Below are positions 44,645 to 53,605 of a DNA stretch of 64,000 nt, one piece after another (position 1 is the first letter of the stretch; the number at the start of each line of letters is the position of its first letter). The stretch is from Roseococcus sp. SDR (GTDB lineage: Bacteria > Pseudomonadota > Alphaproteobacteria > Acetobacterales > Acetobacteraceae), in the NCBI RefSeq assembly GCF_019083995.1, contig NZ_JAHRCU010000016.1, positions 57,781-121,780 on the forward strand, in the 5' to 3' direction. Position numbers and translations under genes: made by a program. The notes beneath the pieces were generated by a model, which saw nothing but the letters and a program-made list of their open reading frames with translations, was not told where the DNA came from and searched no databases.

Positions 44645-44759
44645 CGGGGAGATTTCCTCAAAAAGGCAGAACGTTTCGTGCCTATTCTGGCCGAAGCGGG
44701 GCTCTCAGGGAACCCGGCCCCCTCTCGCCTCCCGGGCGGAAATGGGATAGCGCGCGGCG

Positions 44760-45098
44760 ATGGAGACGATCACCTACCCCGATTTCAAGAAGGTCGACAT
44801 TCGCGTCGGCACCATCGTGGAGGCGAAGCCCTTCCCCGAGGCGAGGAAGCCAGCCATCCAGCTCTGGGTGGATTTCGGCGGCGCGCTCGGCGTGAAGAAG
44901 AGCTCGGCGCAGATCACGGTGCATTACTCGCCGGACCGTCTGATCGGCCGGCAAGTGGTGGCCGTGGTGAATTTCCCGCCGCGCCAGATCGGCCCCTTCA
45001 TGAGCGAGGTGCTGGTGCTGGGCGTGCCGGACGAGAATGGCGCGGTCGTCCTGCTCAAGCCCGATCTGCACGTGCCCGATGGCGGAAGGATGTTCTGA
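44760..45098 (+). CDS. csaA: tRNA-binding domain protein (CsaA-like)
   Basis: A 112-residue OB-fold protein with the Arc1p/MetG-C tRNA-binding signature: [28 protein letters not shown], then [43 protein letters not shown]. CsaA is a dimer that in Bacillus was reported to aid protein export as a chaperone, and it binds tRNA-like RNA. Its stop overlaps the gpt start (TGATG), so both are one operon. It diverges from the glutamyltransferase gene across 115 bases. Confidence 0.94.
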   Translation: METITYPDFKKVDIRVGTIVEAKPFPEARKPAIQLWVDFGGALGVKKSSAQITVHYSPDRLIGRQVVAVVNFPPRQIGPFMSEVLVLGVPDENGAVVLLKPDLHVPDGGRMF

Positions 45099-45577
45099 TG
45101 GCGCAGCGCTATTTCACCGTCACCTGGGACCAGCTGCACCGCGACAGCAAGGCGCTGGCCTGGCGCCTGCTCGAGCTCGGCCCGTGGAAGGGCGTGGTGG
45201 CCATCACCCGCGGCGGGCTGATCCCGGCCGCCATCATCGCGCGCGAGCTGGAATGCCGGATCATCGAGACGGTCAGCATCGTCACCTATGACGAGGAAAA
45301 GAAAGGCGAGCCGCAGGTGAAGAAGCCGCCTGCCGCGGCGGGCGACGGCGCGGGCTGGCTCATCATCGATGACCTGGTGGACACCGGCACCACGGCCAAG
45401 GTGGTGCGCGCCATGCTGCCCAGGGCCCATTTCGCGACGATCTACGCCAAGCCCGCCGGCAAGCCGCTGGTGGACACCTTCGTGACCGAGGTGAGCCAGG
45501 ACACCTGGATCCTCTTCCCCTGGGACACGGAAGCGCAGTTCATCCCGCCCATCGCCAAGGGCCAGGTCGCGAAATAG
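45098..45577 (+). CDS. gpt: xanthine (guanine) phosphoribosyltransferase
   Basis: A 159-residue purine-salvage enzyme joining xanthine, guanine or hypoxanthine to PRPP. Visible are [20 protein letters not shown] and the PRPP loop [20 protein letters not shown], with the catalytic Asp residues. The C-terminal [12 protein letters not shown] (Trp-x-x-Phe/Phe-Pro-Trp) is specific to the Gpt group. The frame is open upstream, but the ATG at 45098 coincides with the csaA stop. It fits functionally with the purine permease at 31044. Confidence 0.95.
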   Translation: MAQRYFTVTWDQLHRDSKALAWRLLELGPWKGVVAITRGGLIPAAIIARELECRIIETVSIVTYDEEKKGEPQVKKPPAAAGDGAGWLIIDDLVDTGTTAKVVRAMLPRAHFATIYAKPAGKPLVDTFVTEVSQDTWILFPWDTEAQFIPPIAKGQVAK

Positions 45578-45580
45578 GCC

Positions 45581-46078
45581 CTATTCCACCCGGCTGAGCG
45601 CCTCGCCCAGCCGGATCACGCCGCCCTCGATGACGCGCGCGGTGATGCCGCCATGGCCGCGCACGGCGTTGTAGCCGCCGGGGCCCAGCACCTCCTCCAT
45701 GCGGGAACAGGGGTGGCATTCGCCGCTGTATTCCAGCAGGGCGGCGCCGAGCCGGAAGCGGCGGCCCTTCAGGGCGAGCAGGTTCACGCCCTCGATGACG
45801 AGGTTGCGGCGCAGCGGCTCCGGCGGAAGGGGCGCGCGGCCCAGGAAGGCACCGATGGCGGCGAGGTGCGCGGCCGCGATGAGCGTCACCTGCCGCCCGC
45901 CCGTGGCCGCGCCTTTCCAGCGATCGCCCTCCAGGCCCTGGCCGGGGGCCAGCATCGCCGTCTCGACCGCCCGCACGGGCGCGCGCCGCGCCGGGCGCAA
46001 GCCGATCCAGGCGAGGCGGCCAGGGGCCATGGGCGCATCGAGCAGCCGAGCCATGAGGGAGTCGGGCGGGGGACGCAT
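45581..46078 (-). CDS. MOSC domain-containing protein
   Basis: A 165-residue MOSC (molybdenum cofactor sulfurase C-terminal) protein. RQVTLIAAAHLAAIGAFLG, RRNLVIEGVNLLALKGRRFRLGAALLEYSGECHPCSRMEE and GHGGITARVIEGG follow the YiiM/MOSC pattern, with the conserved Cys in SGECHPC that may carry sulfur or bind the molybdenum cofactor. Family members such as YiiM and mARC reduce N-hydroxylated compounds; activity here is inferred. It is convergent with gpt (4 bases apart). Confidence 0.92.
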   Translation of the reverse strand: MRPPPDSLMARLLDAPMAPGRLAWIGLRPARRAPVRAVETAMLAPGQGLEGDRWKGAATGGRQVTLIAAAHLAAIGAFLGRAPLPPEPLRRNLVIEGVNLLALKGRRFRLGAALLEYSGECHPCSRMEEVLGPGGYNAVRGHGGITARVIEGGVIRLGEALSRVE

Positions 46079-46201
46079 GCCGCCACCTTACCCGCGCGGC
46101 ATGCCGTTTGCTCCCCCTCGCGGCGAATGCCCCAGCGTCCCGCTCGGATAAACCGGATGGCGCGCGGGGCAGGCAACGCCGCCTTCAGGAGCCTGAATTT
46201 G

Positions 46202-47176
46202 ATGCAACGTCGCCTTTTCCTCGCCGCCCCGGCCCTGCTCGCCGCAGCCGCAGCCCAGGCCCAGACGGCCGCCTGGCCCAACCGCCAGTCCATCCGCTTC
46301 GTAGCCGGCTTCCCGGCGGGCGGTCTCGCGGACGCCATCGGGCGCCTTTACGCCGCGCCGCTCGGCGAGGCGCTCGGCACCTCCGTCGTTGTCGAGAACC
46401 GCACCGGCGCCTCGGGCACGCTGGGCGCCGATGTGGTCGCCAAGGCAGCGCCGGATGGGTTCACGCTCGCCGTCTCGCACGCCATTCCCTTCGGCTTCGC
46501 GCCGGGCGTGCTGCCCAGCATGCCCTATGACCCGGTGGCCGATTTCACCCATCTCGCCCTGCTGGCCGAGGCGCCGACCGTGACCGTCGTGCTCGGCCGC
46601 TCGCCCTTCACCAGCATGGCGCAGCTGCTCGAGGCGGCGCGCACGCGCCCCGTGCGCTACGGTTCCTCGGGCGTGGGCTCGGCCGAGCACATCACGGGCG
46701 CCGTGGTGGCGCGGGCCGCGCGGGCGACGCAGCTGGATCACATCCCCTATCGCGGCACGGCGCCGGCGCTGCAGGACCTCATGGCCGGGCAGATCGACTG
46801 CCTGAACGCGCCCATCACCACGCTGGTCGGCCAGCTGCGCGACGGTTCGCTGCGCATGCTCGCCACCTCCTCCGAGGCGCGGGTTCCGGGCTTCCCCGAT
46901 GTGCCGACGCTGGCCGAGTTGGGCTATGGCCAGGCGACGCACACGCAATGGATCGGCATCAGCGCGCCGCGCGGCCTGCCGACTGCCATCGCCGAGCGCA
47001 TCATCGCCGCCGTGCCGCCGATCGCCGCGACACCCGCCATCCAGGCGCGGCTCGCGGAATTCGCCTCCACGCCGCGCAGCCCGGCCCTCTACGGCGCGGA
47101 CTTCACGCGCTTCGTGGCGGGCTTCCGCGACCACTGGGTGGCCATGGCCCGCGCCGAGGGAATCGTCGCGGCCTGA
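46202..47176 (+). CDS. Bug-family tripartite tricarboxylate transporter substrate-binding protein
   Basis: A 324-residue periplasmic binding protein. Signal MQRRLFLAAPALLAAAAAQAQ, then SIRFVAGFPAGGLADAIGRLYA (ligand loop), VVENRTGASGTLGADVVAKAAPDG, the PYDPVADFTHLA block, PYRGTAPALQDLMAGQIDC and VPTLAELGYG, all Bug hallmarks. It lacks adjacent TctA/TctB genes. CAGGAG (46186-46191) lies 10 bases before the ATG at 46202; an in-frame ATG at 46157 would add a non-signal-like N-terminus. Ligand unknown. Related to the cut gene at position 1. Confidence 0.93.
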   Translation: MQRRLFLAAPALLAAAAAQAQTAAWPNRQSIRFVAGFPAGGLADAIGRLYAAPLGEALGTSVVVENRTGASGTLGADVVAKAAPDGFTLAVSHAIPFGFAPGVLPSMPYDPVADFTHLALLAEAPTVTVVLGRSPFTSMAQLLEAARTRPVRYGSSGVGSAEHITGAVVARAARATQLDHIPYRGTAPALQDLMAGQIDCLNAPITTLVGQLRDGSLRMLATSSEARVPGFPDVPTLAELGYGQATHTQWIGISAPRGLPTAIAERIIAAVPPIAATPAIQARLAEFASTPRSPALYGADFTRFVAGFRDHWVAMARAEGIVAA

Positions 47177-47220
47177 TAGCCAAAGATCCGAGCGTGCGAG
47201 AGGGCAGCGCCCTCTCGCAT

Positions 47221-48969
47221 TCACTCCGCGACAAAGGCCTGCGTCCGCACCAGCCGGGCGTAGAGCCCGTCCATCGCCATCAGCTCGGCATGCGTGCCCT
47301 GCTCGATGGCGCGGCCTTCCTCCATCACCACGATGCGGTCCGCCTTCTGCACGGTGGCCAAGCGGTGCGCGATGACGAGCGTCGTGCGGCCGGCGCGCAG
47401 CGTCTCGAGGGCCGCCTGCACCGCGGCTTCATTCTCGGCGTCCAGCGCGCTGGTCGCCTCGTCCAGCAGCAGGACGCGCGGGTTGCGCAACAGGGCGCGG
47501 GCCAGGCTGACCCGCTGGCGCTGCCCGCCGGAAAGCCGGCCGCCCGAGGGGCCGAGCGGCGTGTCGTAGCCCTGCGGCAGCGCCGCGATGAAGCCGTGCG
47601 CCTGGGCGGCGCGCGCGGCTTCTTCCACCTCCGCCCGCGTCGCACCCGGGCGGCCGCAGGCGATATTGGCGAAGGCCGTGTCGTCGAAGAGCACCGCCTC
47701 CTGCCCCACATAGGCGATGGCGTCGCGCAGCGAGGCAATCTTCAGCGCGCGCAGATCGGTGCCGTCCAGCGTGATGCGCCCGCCCGTCGCGTCGAAGAGG
47801 CGCGGCAGCAGGGTGATGGCCGTGGATTTGCCCGCGCCCGAGGGGCCGACCAGGGCCACCGTCTGGCCGGGCTCAGCGGTGAAGCTCAGCTCCGTGATGG
47901 CGCTCGCCGCGCTGCCGGCGTAGCGGAAGGCCACGCGGTCGAAGACCACTTCGCCCTTGCCGGCGGGCAGCGCCACGGCGTCCGGCGCCTCGGTGATGTG
48001 GCGCTTCTCATCCATGATGGAAAACACGCGCGCGAGGCCGGCCAGGCCCTCCTGCAGGGCCGCGTTCAGCGAGCCCAGCGAGCGCACCGGCCGCGCGGCG
48101 ATCAGCACCGCGGCGACGAAGCCGGTGAATTCGCCCACCGTGCCCATGCCGCTGGAGACGCGCCAGCCCACGAAGCCCAGCACCAGCGCCACGGTCAGGC
48201 CGCCCAGGACCTCCAGGATCGGATCCACGCGCGCGCGGGTCGAGGTGATGCGGTAGAGGCTTGCGCGCAGCTCGGCGAAGGCCTTCTGCGCGCGGCTCTC
48301 CTCTTGGCCTTCCAGGCGATAGGTGCGGACCACGCGGGCGGCGGCGAAGCTCTCGTTCAGCAGCGCGTTCGTCTCGCCCACGCGGTCCTGCATGCCGGAG
48401 GAGGCGCGGCGGATGCGCTTGCCGAGCGTGATGATGGGCCAGGCCGCGATGGGGTAGAGCAGCGCCGCCATCAGCGCCAATTCCCAGTCGAGCCAGATCA
48501 TGGAGGCGACCAGGCCCATGATGGTCAGCACATCGCCCATGCCGTTCACGCTGCGCGTCAGCGCCTCGCGGATCTGCGTCGCATCCGTGGTGAAGCGGCT
48601 GGCGTGGCGCGCCGGCGCCTCTGCCGCCACCGTCGCGTAATCGGCGCGGGTCAGCGCCACGAAGAGGCTGTTCTGCAGATGCTCGATGCTGCGCAGCACG
48701 GCGCCCTGCATGGTGATCTGCTGCAGATACATGAAGCCGCCGCGCAGCGTCGTCACCAGGATGATGAGCGGCGGCAGCATCCAAAGCACGCTGGTGTCGC
48801 CCTGGCCGAACTTGTCGAAGCTCTGCTGGATGATGATGGGATAGAGCGCGGTGATGCCCGCAAGGCCGATGGTGAAGAGCACGGCCAGCGCCAGGCGCTT
48901 CTTCTGCTCGAACAGATGCTCCCGCCAGAAGCGGCGGATCAGCGGGAGGGAGGCGGCGGGCTTGCTCAT
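47221..48969 (-). CDS. ABC exporter, fused membrane-ATPase (MsbA/multidrug type)
   Basis: A 582-residue half-transporter. Six hydrophobic segments fill residues 25-300 (TMD type 1 exporter), and the ATPase domain follows: Walker A ALVGPSGAGKSTAITLLPRLF, Q-loop YVGQEAVLFDD, signature [18 protein letters not shown], Walker B VLLLDEATSALD and H-loop VIAHRLATV. The family flips lipids or drugs; lipid A flipping by MsbA is a possibility but not shown. ATG at 48969 gives the MSKPAASLPLIRRFWREHL N-terminus. It lies 14 bases downstream of the CCA transferase gene and ends the five-gene minus-strand run from DUF1285. Confidence 0.93.
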   Translation of the reverse strand: MSKPAASLPLIRRFWREHLFEQKKRLALAVLFTIGLAGITALYPIIIQQSFDKFGQGDTSVLWMLPPLIILVTTLRGGFMYLQQITMQGAVLRSIEHLQNSLFVALTRADYATVAAEAPARHASRFTTDATQIREALTRSVNGMGDVLTIMGLVASMIWLDWELALMAALLYPIAAWPIITLGKRIRRASSGMQDRVGETNALLNESFAAARVVRTYRLEGQEESRAQKAFAELRASLYRITSTRARVDPILEVLGGLTVALVLGFVGWRVSSGMGTVGEFTGFVAAVLIAARPVRSLGSLNAALQEGLAGLARVFSIMDEKRHITEAPDAVALPAGKGEVVFDRVAFRYAGSAASAITELSFTAEPGQTVALVGPSGAGKSTAITLLPRLFDATGGRITLDGTDLRALKIASLRDAIAYVGQEAVLFDDTAFANIACGRPGATRAEVEEAARAAQAHGFIAALPQGYDTPLGPSGGRLSGGQRQRVSLARALLRNPRVLLLDEATSALDAENEAAVQAALETLRAGRTTLVIAHRLATVQKADRIVVMEEGRAIEQGTHAELMAMDGLYARLVRTQAFVAE

Positions 48970-48983
48970 GGGGCGACCCGCTA

Positions 48984-50186
48984 TCAGGAAGTCTCCCCGA
49001 GGGCCAGTTGGCGGAGCTGCTCCAGGCAGGCGGCGTGATCGGCCTTGGCGCCGCCCTCCAGCCACCAATCGCGAACGGCGCCGAGCAGCGCGCCGATGCG
49101 CGGGCCATGCGGCAGGCCAAGCGCCAGGGCATCGCGCCCCTGCAGGGGGAACGCCGGGCCAAGGCGGGGGGGCATGGCCTCGAGCAGGCCCGCGTAGTCG
49201 GCGTCCGGATGGGTGGCGGCCGCCACCAGCAGGATTTCGCCCGGCAGGGCGGCCTCGCTGCGGATGCGGGCGCGGGCGGCGAAGCGGCGCAGAGCGTCGG
49301 CGTCACGCTCCGCCGGGGCCGGCGCGTCGGCGATGGCATGAAGCGCACGCAGCCGTGCCGCCTCCTCGCCTGAAAGGCGCAGCCGGCTGGCGAGCGCGGT
49401 GATGTCGGTGCCGACCGGCAGCAGGATGGCGACGCGGAGGATCACATCAGAAATGCCACGCGCCTGGGCGAAATCGAGCCGCGCAGCCTCCCCCGCCTCG
49501 GGCAGCACGGCGGGCAGCACGCCGGTCGCGGCCATCAGGCGCAGCGCCTCGCGCGGGTCGGGCGCCGCCATCAGCCGCTTGATCTCGCTCCAGACCCGCT
49601 CGGCCGAAAGGCGCGCGAGGCCGGGAACGGCGGCACGGATGGCGCGCACCGCCTCGGCATCGGGCACTGGGCCCCCATAGCGCGCCTGGAAGCGGAAGAA
49701 GCGCAGTGCGCGGAGATAATCCTCGCGCAGGCGCTGGTCGGCCTCGCCGACGAAGCGCACGCGCCGCGCGGCAAGGTCCGCCTGGCCGCCGAAGGGGTCG
49801 TGCAGCACGCCATCGCCGCCCATGGACATGGCGTTGATGGTGAAGTCTCGGCGTGCCGCATCCTCATTCCAGTCGGTGGTCCATTCGACCTCGGCGTGGC
49901 GGCCATCCGTGGTGACGTCGCGCCGCAGGGACGTCACCTCGATGGGCTTGCCGCCCAGAACCGCCGTCACCGTGCCGTGCTTCAGCCCCGTCTCAAAGAC
50001 GCGGAAGCCAGCATCGGCGAGCCGTTCGGCGATCACCTCCGGCGGAAAGGGGGCCGCCATGTCGAGGTCATGCACCGGCAGCCCGGCCAACTCGTCCCGC
50101 ACACAGCCGCCCACGGCGCGGGCGCCGGGCAGCGCCGCGAAGACGCGCTGCGGCCCCTCGGCCCGGAGATAGGCGGGCAGGTTCAT
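48984..50186 (-). CDS. cca: CCA tRNA nucleotidyltransferase
   Basis: A 400-residue class II nucleotidyltransferase adding or repairing the tRNA 3' CCA; a poly(A) polymerase relative is the alternative. The head domain has ARAVGGCVRDELAGLPVHDLDMAAP with the GGxVRD and DxD catalytic residues, and REDYLRALRFFRFQARYGG is the RRD-type RNA-binding motif variant. FTINAMSMGGDGVLHDPFGGQADL is the conserved block B. No HD phosphohydrolase domain is seen. Its start overlaps the DUF6111 gene stop by 4 bases. Confidence 0.93.
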   Translation of the reverse strand: MNLPAYLRAEGPQRVFAALPGARAVGGCVRDELAGLPVHDLDMAAPFPPEVIAERLADAGFRVFETGLKHGTVTAVLGGKPIEVTSLRRDVTTDGRHAEVEWTTDWNEDAARRDFTINAMSMGGDGVLHDPFGGQADLAARRVRFVGEADQRLREDYLRALRFFRFQARYGGPVPDAEAVRAIRAAVPGLARLSAERVWSEIKRLMAAPDPREALRLMAATGVLPAVLPEAGEAARLDFAQARGISDVILRVAILLPVGTDITALASRLRLSGEEAARLRALHAIADAPAPAERDADALRRFAARARIRSEAALPGEILLVAAATHPDADYAGLLEAMPPRLGPAFPLQGRDALALGLPHGPRIGALLGAVRDWWLEGGAKADHAACLEQLRQLALGETS

Positions 50187-50437
50187 CGGGAGACGCCCTC
50201 CCCAGGCGTGATCACGCCGCCCTCGATCCGCGCGGGCACATAGCGCTCGCCACGCTCGAAGCTGCGCGAGAGGCCGTAGTAGATGGCCCCCGCCACACCG
50301 CAGACGACGCCGATGGCGGCCAGCACGACGATCCGGCGCGAGGGCTCATGCCCCGGCTTGCGGCCCGCAACCCTCCACCAGAGCAGGTAGGCCAGGAAGG
50401 GCAGCGCAAAGAGGGAGAACTCCAGCAGAACGGCCAT
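50183..50437 (-). CDS. DUF6111-like small membrane protein
   Basis: An 84-residue protein with two hydrophobic spans (VLLEFSLFALPFLAYLLWW and VVLAAIGVVCGVAGAIYYGLS) separated by a basic GRKPGHEPSRR loop. The C-terminal RSFERGERYVPARIEGGVITPGEG is a conserved motif of this alphaproteobacterial family, which always seems to sit between a NUDIX gene and a CCA-transferase gene. Function unknown. The ATG at 50437 overlaps the NUDIX stop, and the stop overlaps the CCA-transferase start by 4 bases. Confidence 0.85.
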   Translation of the reverse strand: MAVLLEFSLFALPFLAYLLWWRVAGRKPGHEPSRRIVVLAAIGVVCGVAGAIYYGLSRSFERGERYVPARIEGGVITPGEGVSR

Positions 50438-51030
50438 CAGGCCTCCCGCAGGCCGCGCGCCAGATTGACCAGGATGGTGGCCGTGGCGCCCCAGATGAAA
50501 TGTTCGCCATGCGGCCAGACCCAGTATTCGCGCATGCGCCCCTTCCACTCCTTGCGCTCGCGCCGGGGGGCGTCCGGGTCGAGCAGGGTGGCCAGCGGGA
50601 ATTCGAAGGCGAGCGCCACCTCGGCCGGATCGGGCGTCAGGGTGAAGCCCGGCTCGATCAGGCCGATGACGGGCGTAATCTCATAGCCGGTACCGGTGCG
50701 GTGCCGCGGCATGCGGCCGGCGAGCTGCGGCAGGCTCGGATCCAGGCCGATCTCCTCGGCGCTTTCGCGCAAAGCCGCCGCCTCGGGCGTCTCGCCGGCC
50801 TCGATGCGGCCACCGGGGAAGCTCACCTGGCCCGCATGGTTGTTCAGATGCGCGGCGCGGCGCGTCAGCAGCACCGAGGGCGCGTCGTCATGCAGGATGA
50901 GGGGAACCAGCACGGCCGCCGGCTTGATCGCGCTCACCCCCGGCAGCACGCCGTCATCGCTGGTGGTGGGCGGCAGGGAATCGAGGAAACCGGGATGGCT
51001 CAGCCGCGCGCGGAGCGAGGCCGCGTTCAC
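50437..51030 (-). CDS. NUDIX hydrolase, CoA-pyrophosphatase (NudL)-like
   Basis: A 197-residue NUDIX enzyme. The Nudix box GGRIEAGETPEAAALRESAEEIGLD is complete (G-x5-E-x7-RE-x2-EE-x-G). VLLTRRAAHLNNHAGQVSFPGGRIEAGE and LAGRMPRHRTGTGYEITPVIG are typical of the NudL/YeaB group that cleaves CoA to 3',5'-ADP and phosphopantetheine. Its start overlaps the stop of the DUF1285 gene by 4 bases. It is part of the DUF1285-NUDIX-DUF6111-CCA-ABC run common in alphaproteobacteria. Confidence 0.93.
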   Translation of the reverse strand: MNAASLRARLSHPGFLDSLPPTTSDDGVLPGVSAIKPAAVLVPLILHDDAPSVLLTRRAAHLNNHAGQVSFPGGRIEAGETPEAAALRESAEEIGLDPSLPQLAGRMPRHRTGTGYEITPVIGLIEPGFTLTPDPAEVALAFEFPLATLLDPDAPRRERKEWKGRMREYWVWPHGEHFIWGATATILVNLARGLREA

Positions 51031-51635
51031 TCCGCCGCCAGCACGGGGTCGGCCACCGCCTCGTCGATCGGGAAGAAGACGCCCTCGCTCCAGACGCCCA
51101 TGAGCTCGCGCCCATCCACCGTCTCGGTCACGGCGAGTGCCACCATCTCATAGAAGACGGCGCGGTTGATCTTCGCCTCGAGTCCCGGGCGCACCATGAT
51201 GTAGGGCCGCGGCTCGCGCGTGCGGGGGCAGAGCTGCACGCGGATCGGGTGATCGGCATTGGCCGGCACCACCTCGTCGCAATTGGTGCGGAAGCTCAGG
51301 CATTGGCGGACGGCGCCGCCGCATTCGCAATCGCGCCAGACCATCTCGACGGCGATGAAGGGGGCATCCTCCACCTCGATGCGCCCGCGTTCCACGGGCG
51401 TCTCCAGCATGTAGCTGCCGTCTTCCTCGCGCTTGAGAACGCTCGCGAAAAGGCAGACCAGCTCCTTCCGGCCGATCGGGCTGCCCTTGTAGTACCAGGT
51501 GCCGTCGCGCGCGATCCGCATGTCCAGGTTGCCACAGTCGCGCTTCGCGCCGGCGGGTGGTCGCTGTGGGGCATCGCAAGACGTATTGCTCACGGAATCA
51601 TCACTCCGGCGCGCCCATTCGGGGGCGGGTGTCAT
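51027..51635 (-). CDS. DUF1285 domain protein
   Basis: A 202-residue soluble protein. CGNLDMRIARDGTWYYKGSPIGRKELVCLFASVLKREEDGSYML, TPVERGRIEVEDAPFIAVEM and PYIMVRPGLEAKINRAVFYEMVALA are the DUF1285 signature; the fold is known but the function is not. The Cys cluster DCECGGAVRQC is less usual. The start is uncertain: ATG at 51635 (MTPAPEW) or one at 51668. The true conserved domain begins near residue 35. It is the first gene of its operon and diverges from the MoxR gene across about 124 bases. Confidence 0.82.
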   Translation of the reverse strand: MTPAPEWARRSDDSVSNTSCDAPQRPPAGAKRDCGNLDMRIARDGTWYYKGSPIGRKELVCLFASVLKREEDGSYMLETPVERGRIEVEDAPFIAVEMVWRDCECGGAVRQCLSFRTNCDEVVPANADHPIRVQLCPRTREPRPYIMVRPGLEAKINRAVFYEMVALAVTETVDGRELMGVWSEGVFFPIDEAVADPVLAAE

Positions 51636-51759
51636 TTTCGATGCTTTGATCCGGCGATGGGGCGGCATAGTCTTCCCTGGCGATCCACCGTGTGGTTCGG
51701 CGATGACACCCAGCGCAGCATCGCCCCCCGCACCTCGTCAATATGGGAAGAGCAACCAC

Positions 51760-52747
<988 letters not shown>

Positions 52748-52755
<8 letters not shown>

Positions 52756-53605
52756 GGCGGCCACACCCGCCCGCGCAGAAGCGGCCGCCGCCCGGCTGCC
52801 GCCCCTGGTTGTCGCGGCCGAGCGGATCGCCGCCACGGTGATGCAGGGCGTGCATGGACGGCGCCGTTCCGGCCACGGTGACGCCTTCTGGCAGTTCCGT
52901 CCCTACACGGCGGGCGATGCGGCCTCCAGCGTGGATTGGCGGCAAAGTGCCAAGGCCGACCGCCTCTTCGTGCGGGAGACGGAGTGGGAGGCCGCGCAGA
53001 CCGTCCTGCTCTGGCGCGACCCCTCGGCTTCCATGCAATGGCGCTCCGGCCGTGACCTGGAGACCAAGGCGGACCGCGCAGACCTGCTGCTTCTGGCGCT
53101 CGCCTCCCTGTTGCTGCGTGGCGGCGAGCGGGTGCGGCTGGTGCAAGGCGATCGCCGCGCCTTCATGGGCCGCGCCGCCCTGCCGGCGCTGGCCATGGCG
53201 CTGCTGCGCGGCAAGGCGGAGGAACAGCCTGACCTCTCCGTGCCGCGCCATGCGCGCCTCGTCATGATCGGGGATTTCCTGCAGCCCATCCCCGAGATCC
53301 AGGCGGCGCTCTCCAGCTTCGCGGCGCGGCCGGTGCGCGGCCAGATGCTGCAGGTGATGGACCCGGCCGAGGAGACCCTGCCCTATGCCGGCCGCATCCG
53401 CTTCGACGGGCTGGAGGGCGAGGCGCCGCTTCTGATCCCCCGCGTCGAAACCATCCGCCCGCTCTATGCCGAGCGTCTCGCGGCGCATCGTGCCGGCATC
53501 GCCACCATGGCGCGCGCCGCCGGCTGGGGCTTCTCGACGCACCGCACCGATCACCCGCCGCATGCCGCGCTGCTGGCGCTGTGGCTGGCGCTGGCCCCGC
53601 AATGA
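52748..53605 (+). CDS. DUF58 domain protein
   Basis: A 285-residue protein. DAFWQFRPYTAGDAASSVDWRQSAKADRLFVRETE is the DUF58 hallmark (RxYxxGD...DW). The remainder resembles a degenerate VWA domain (TVLLWRDPSASMQW has a D-x-S-x-S-like metal site; RLVMIGDFL). DUF58 proteins are invariably paired with MoxR ATPases and are thought to be their clients or adaptors. It overlaps the MoxR gene by 8 bases and the next gene by 4 (ATGA). Confidence 0.93.
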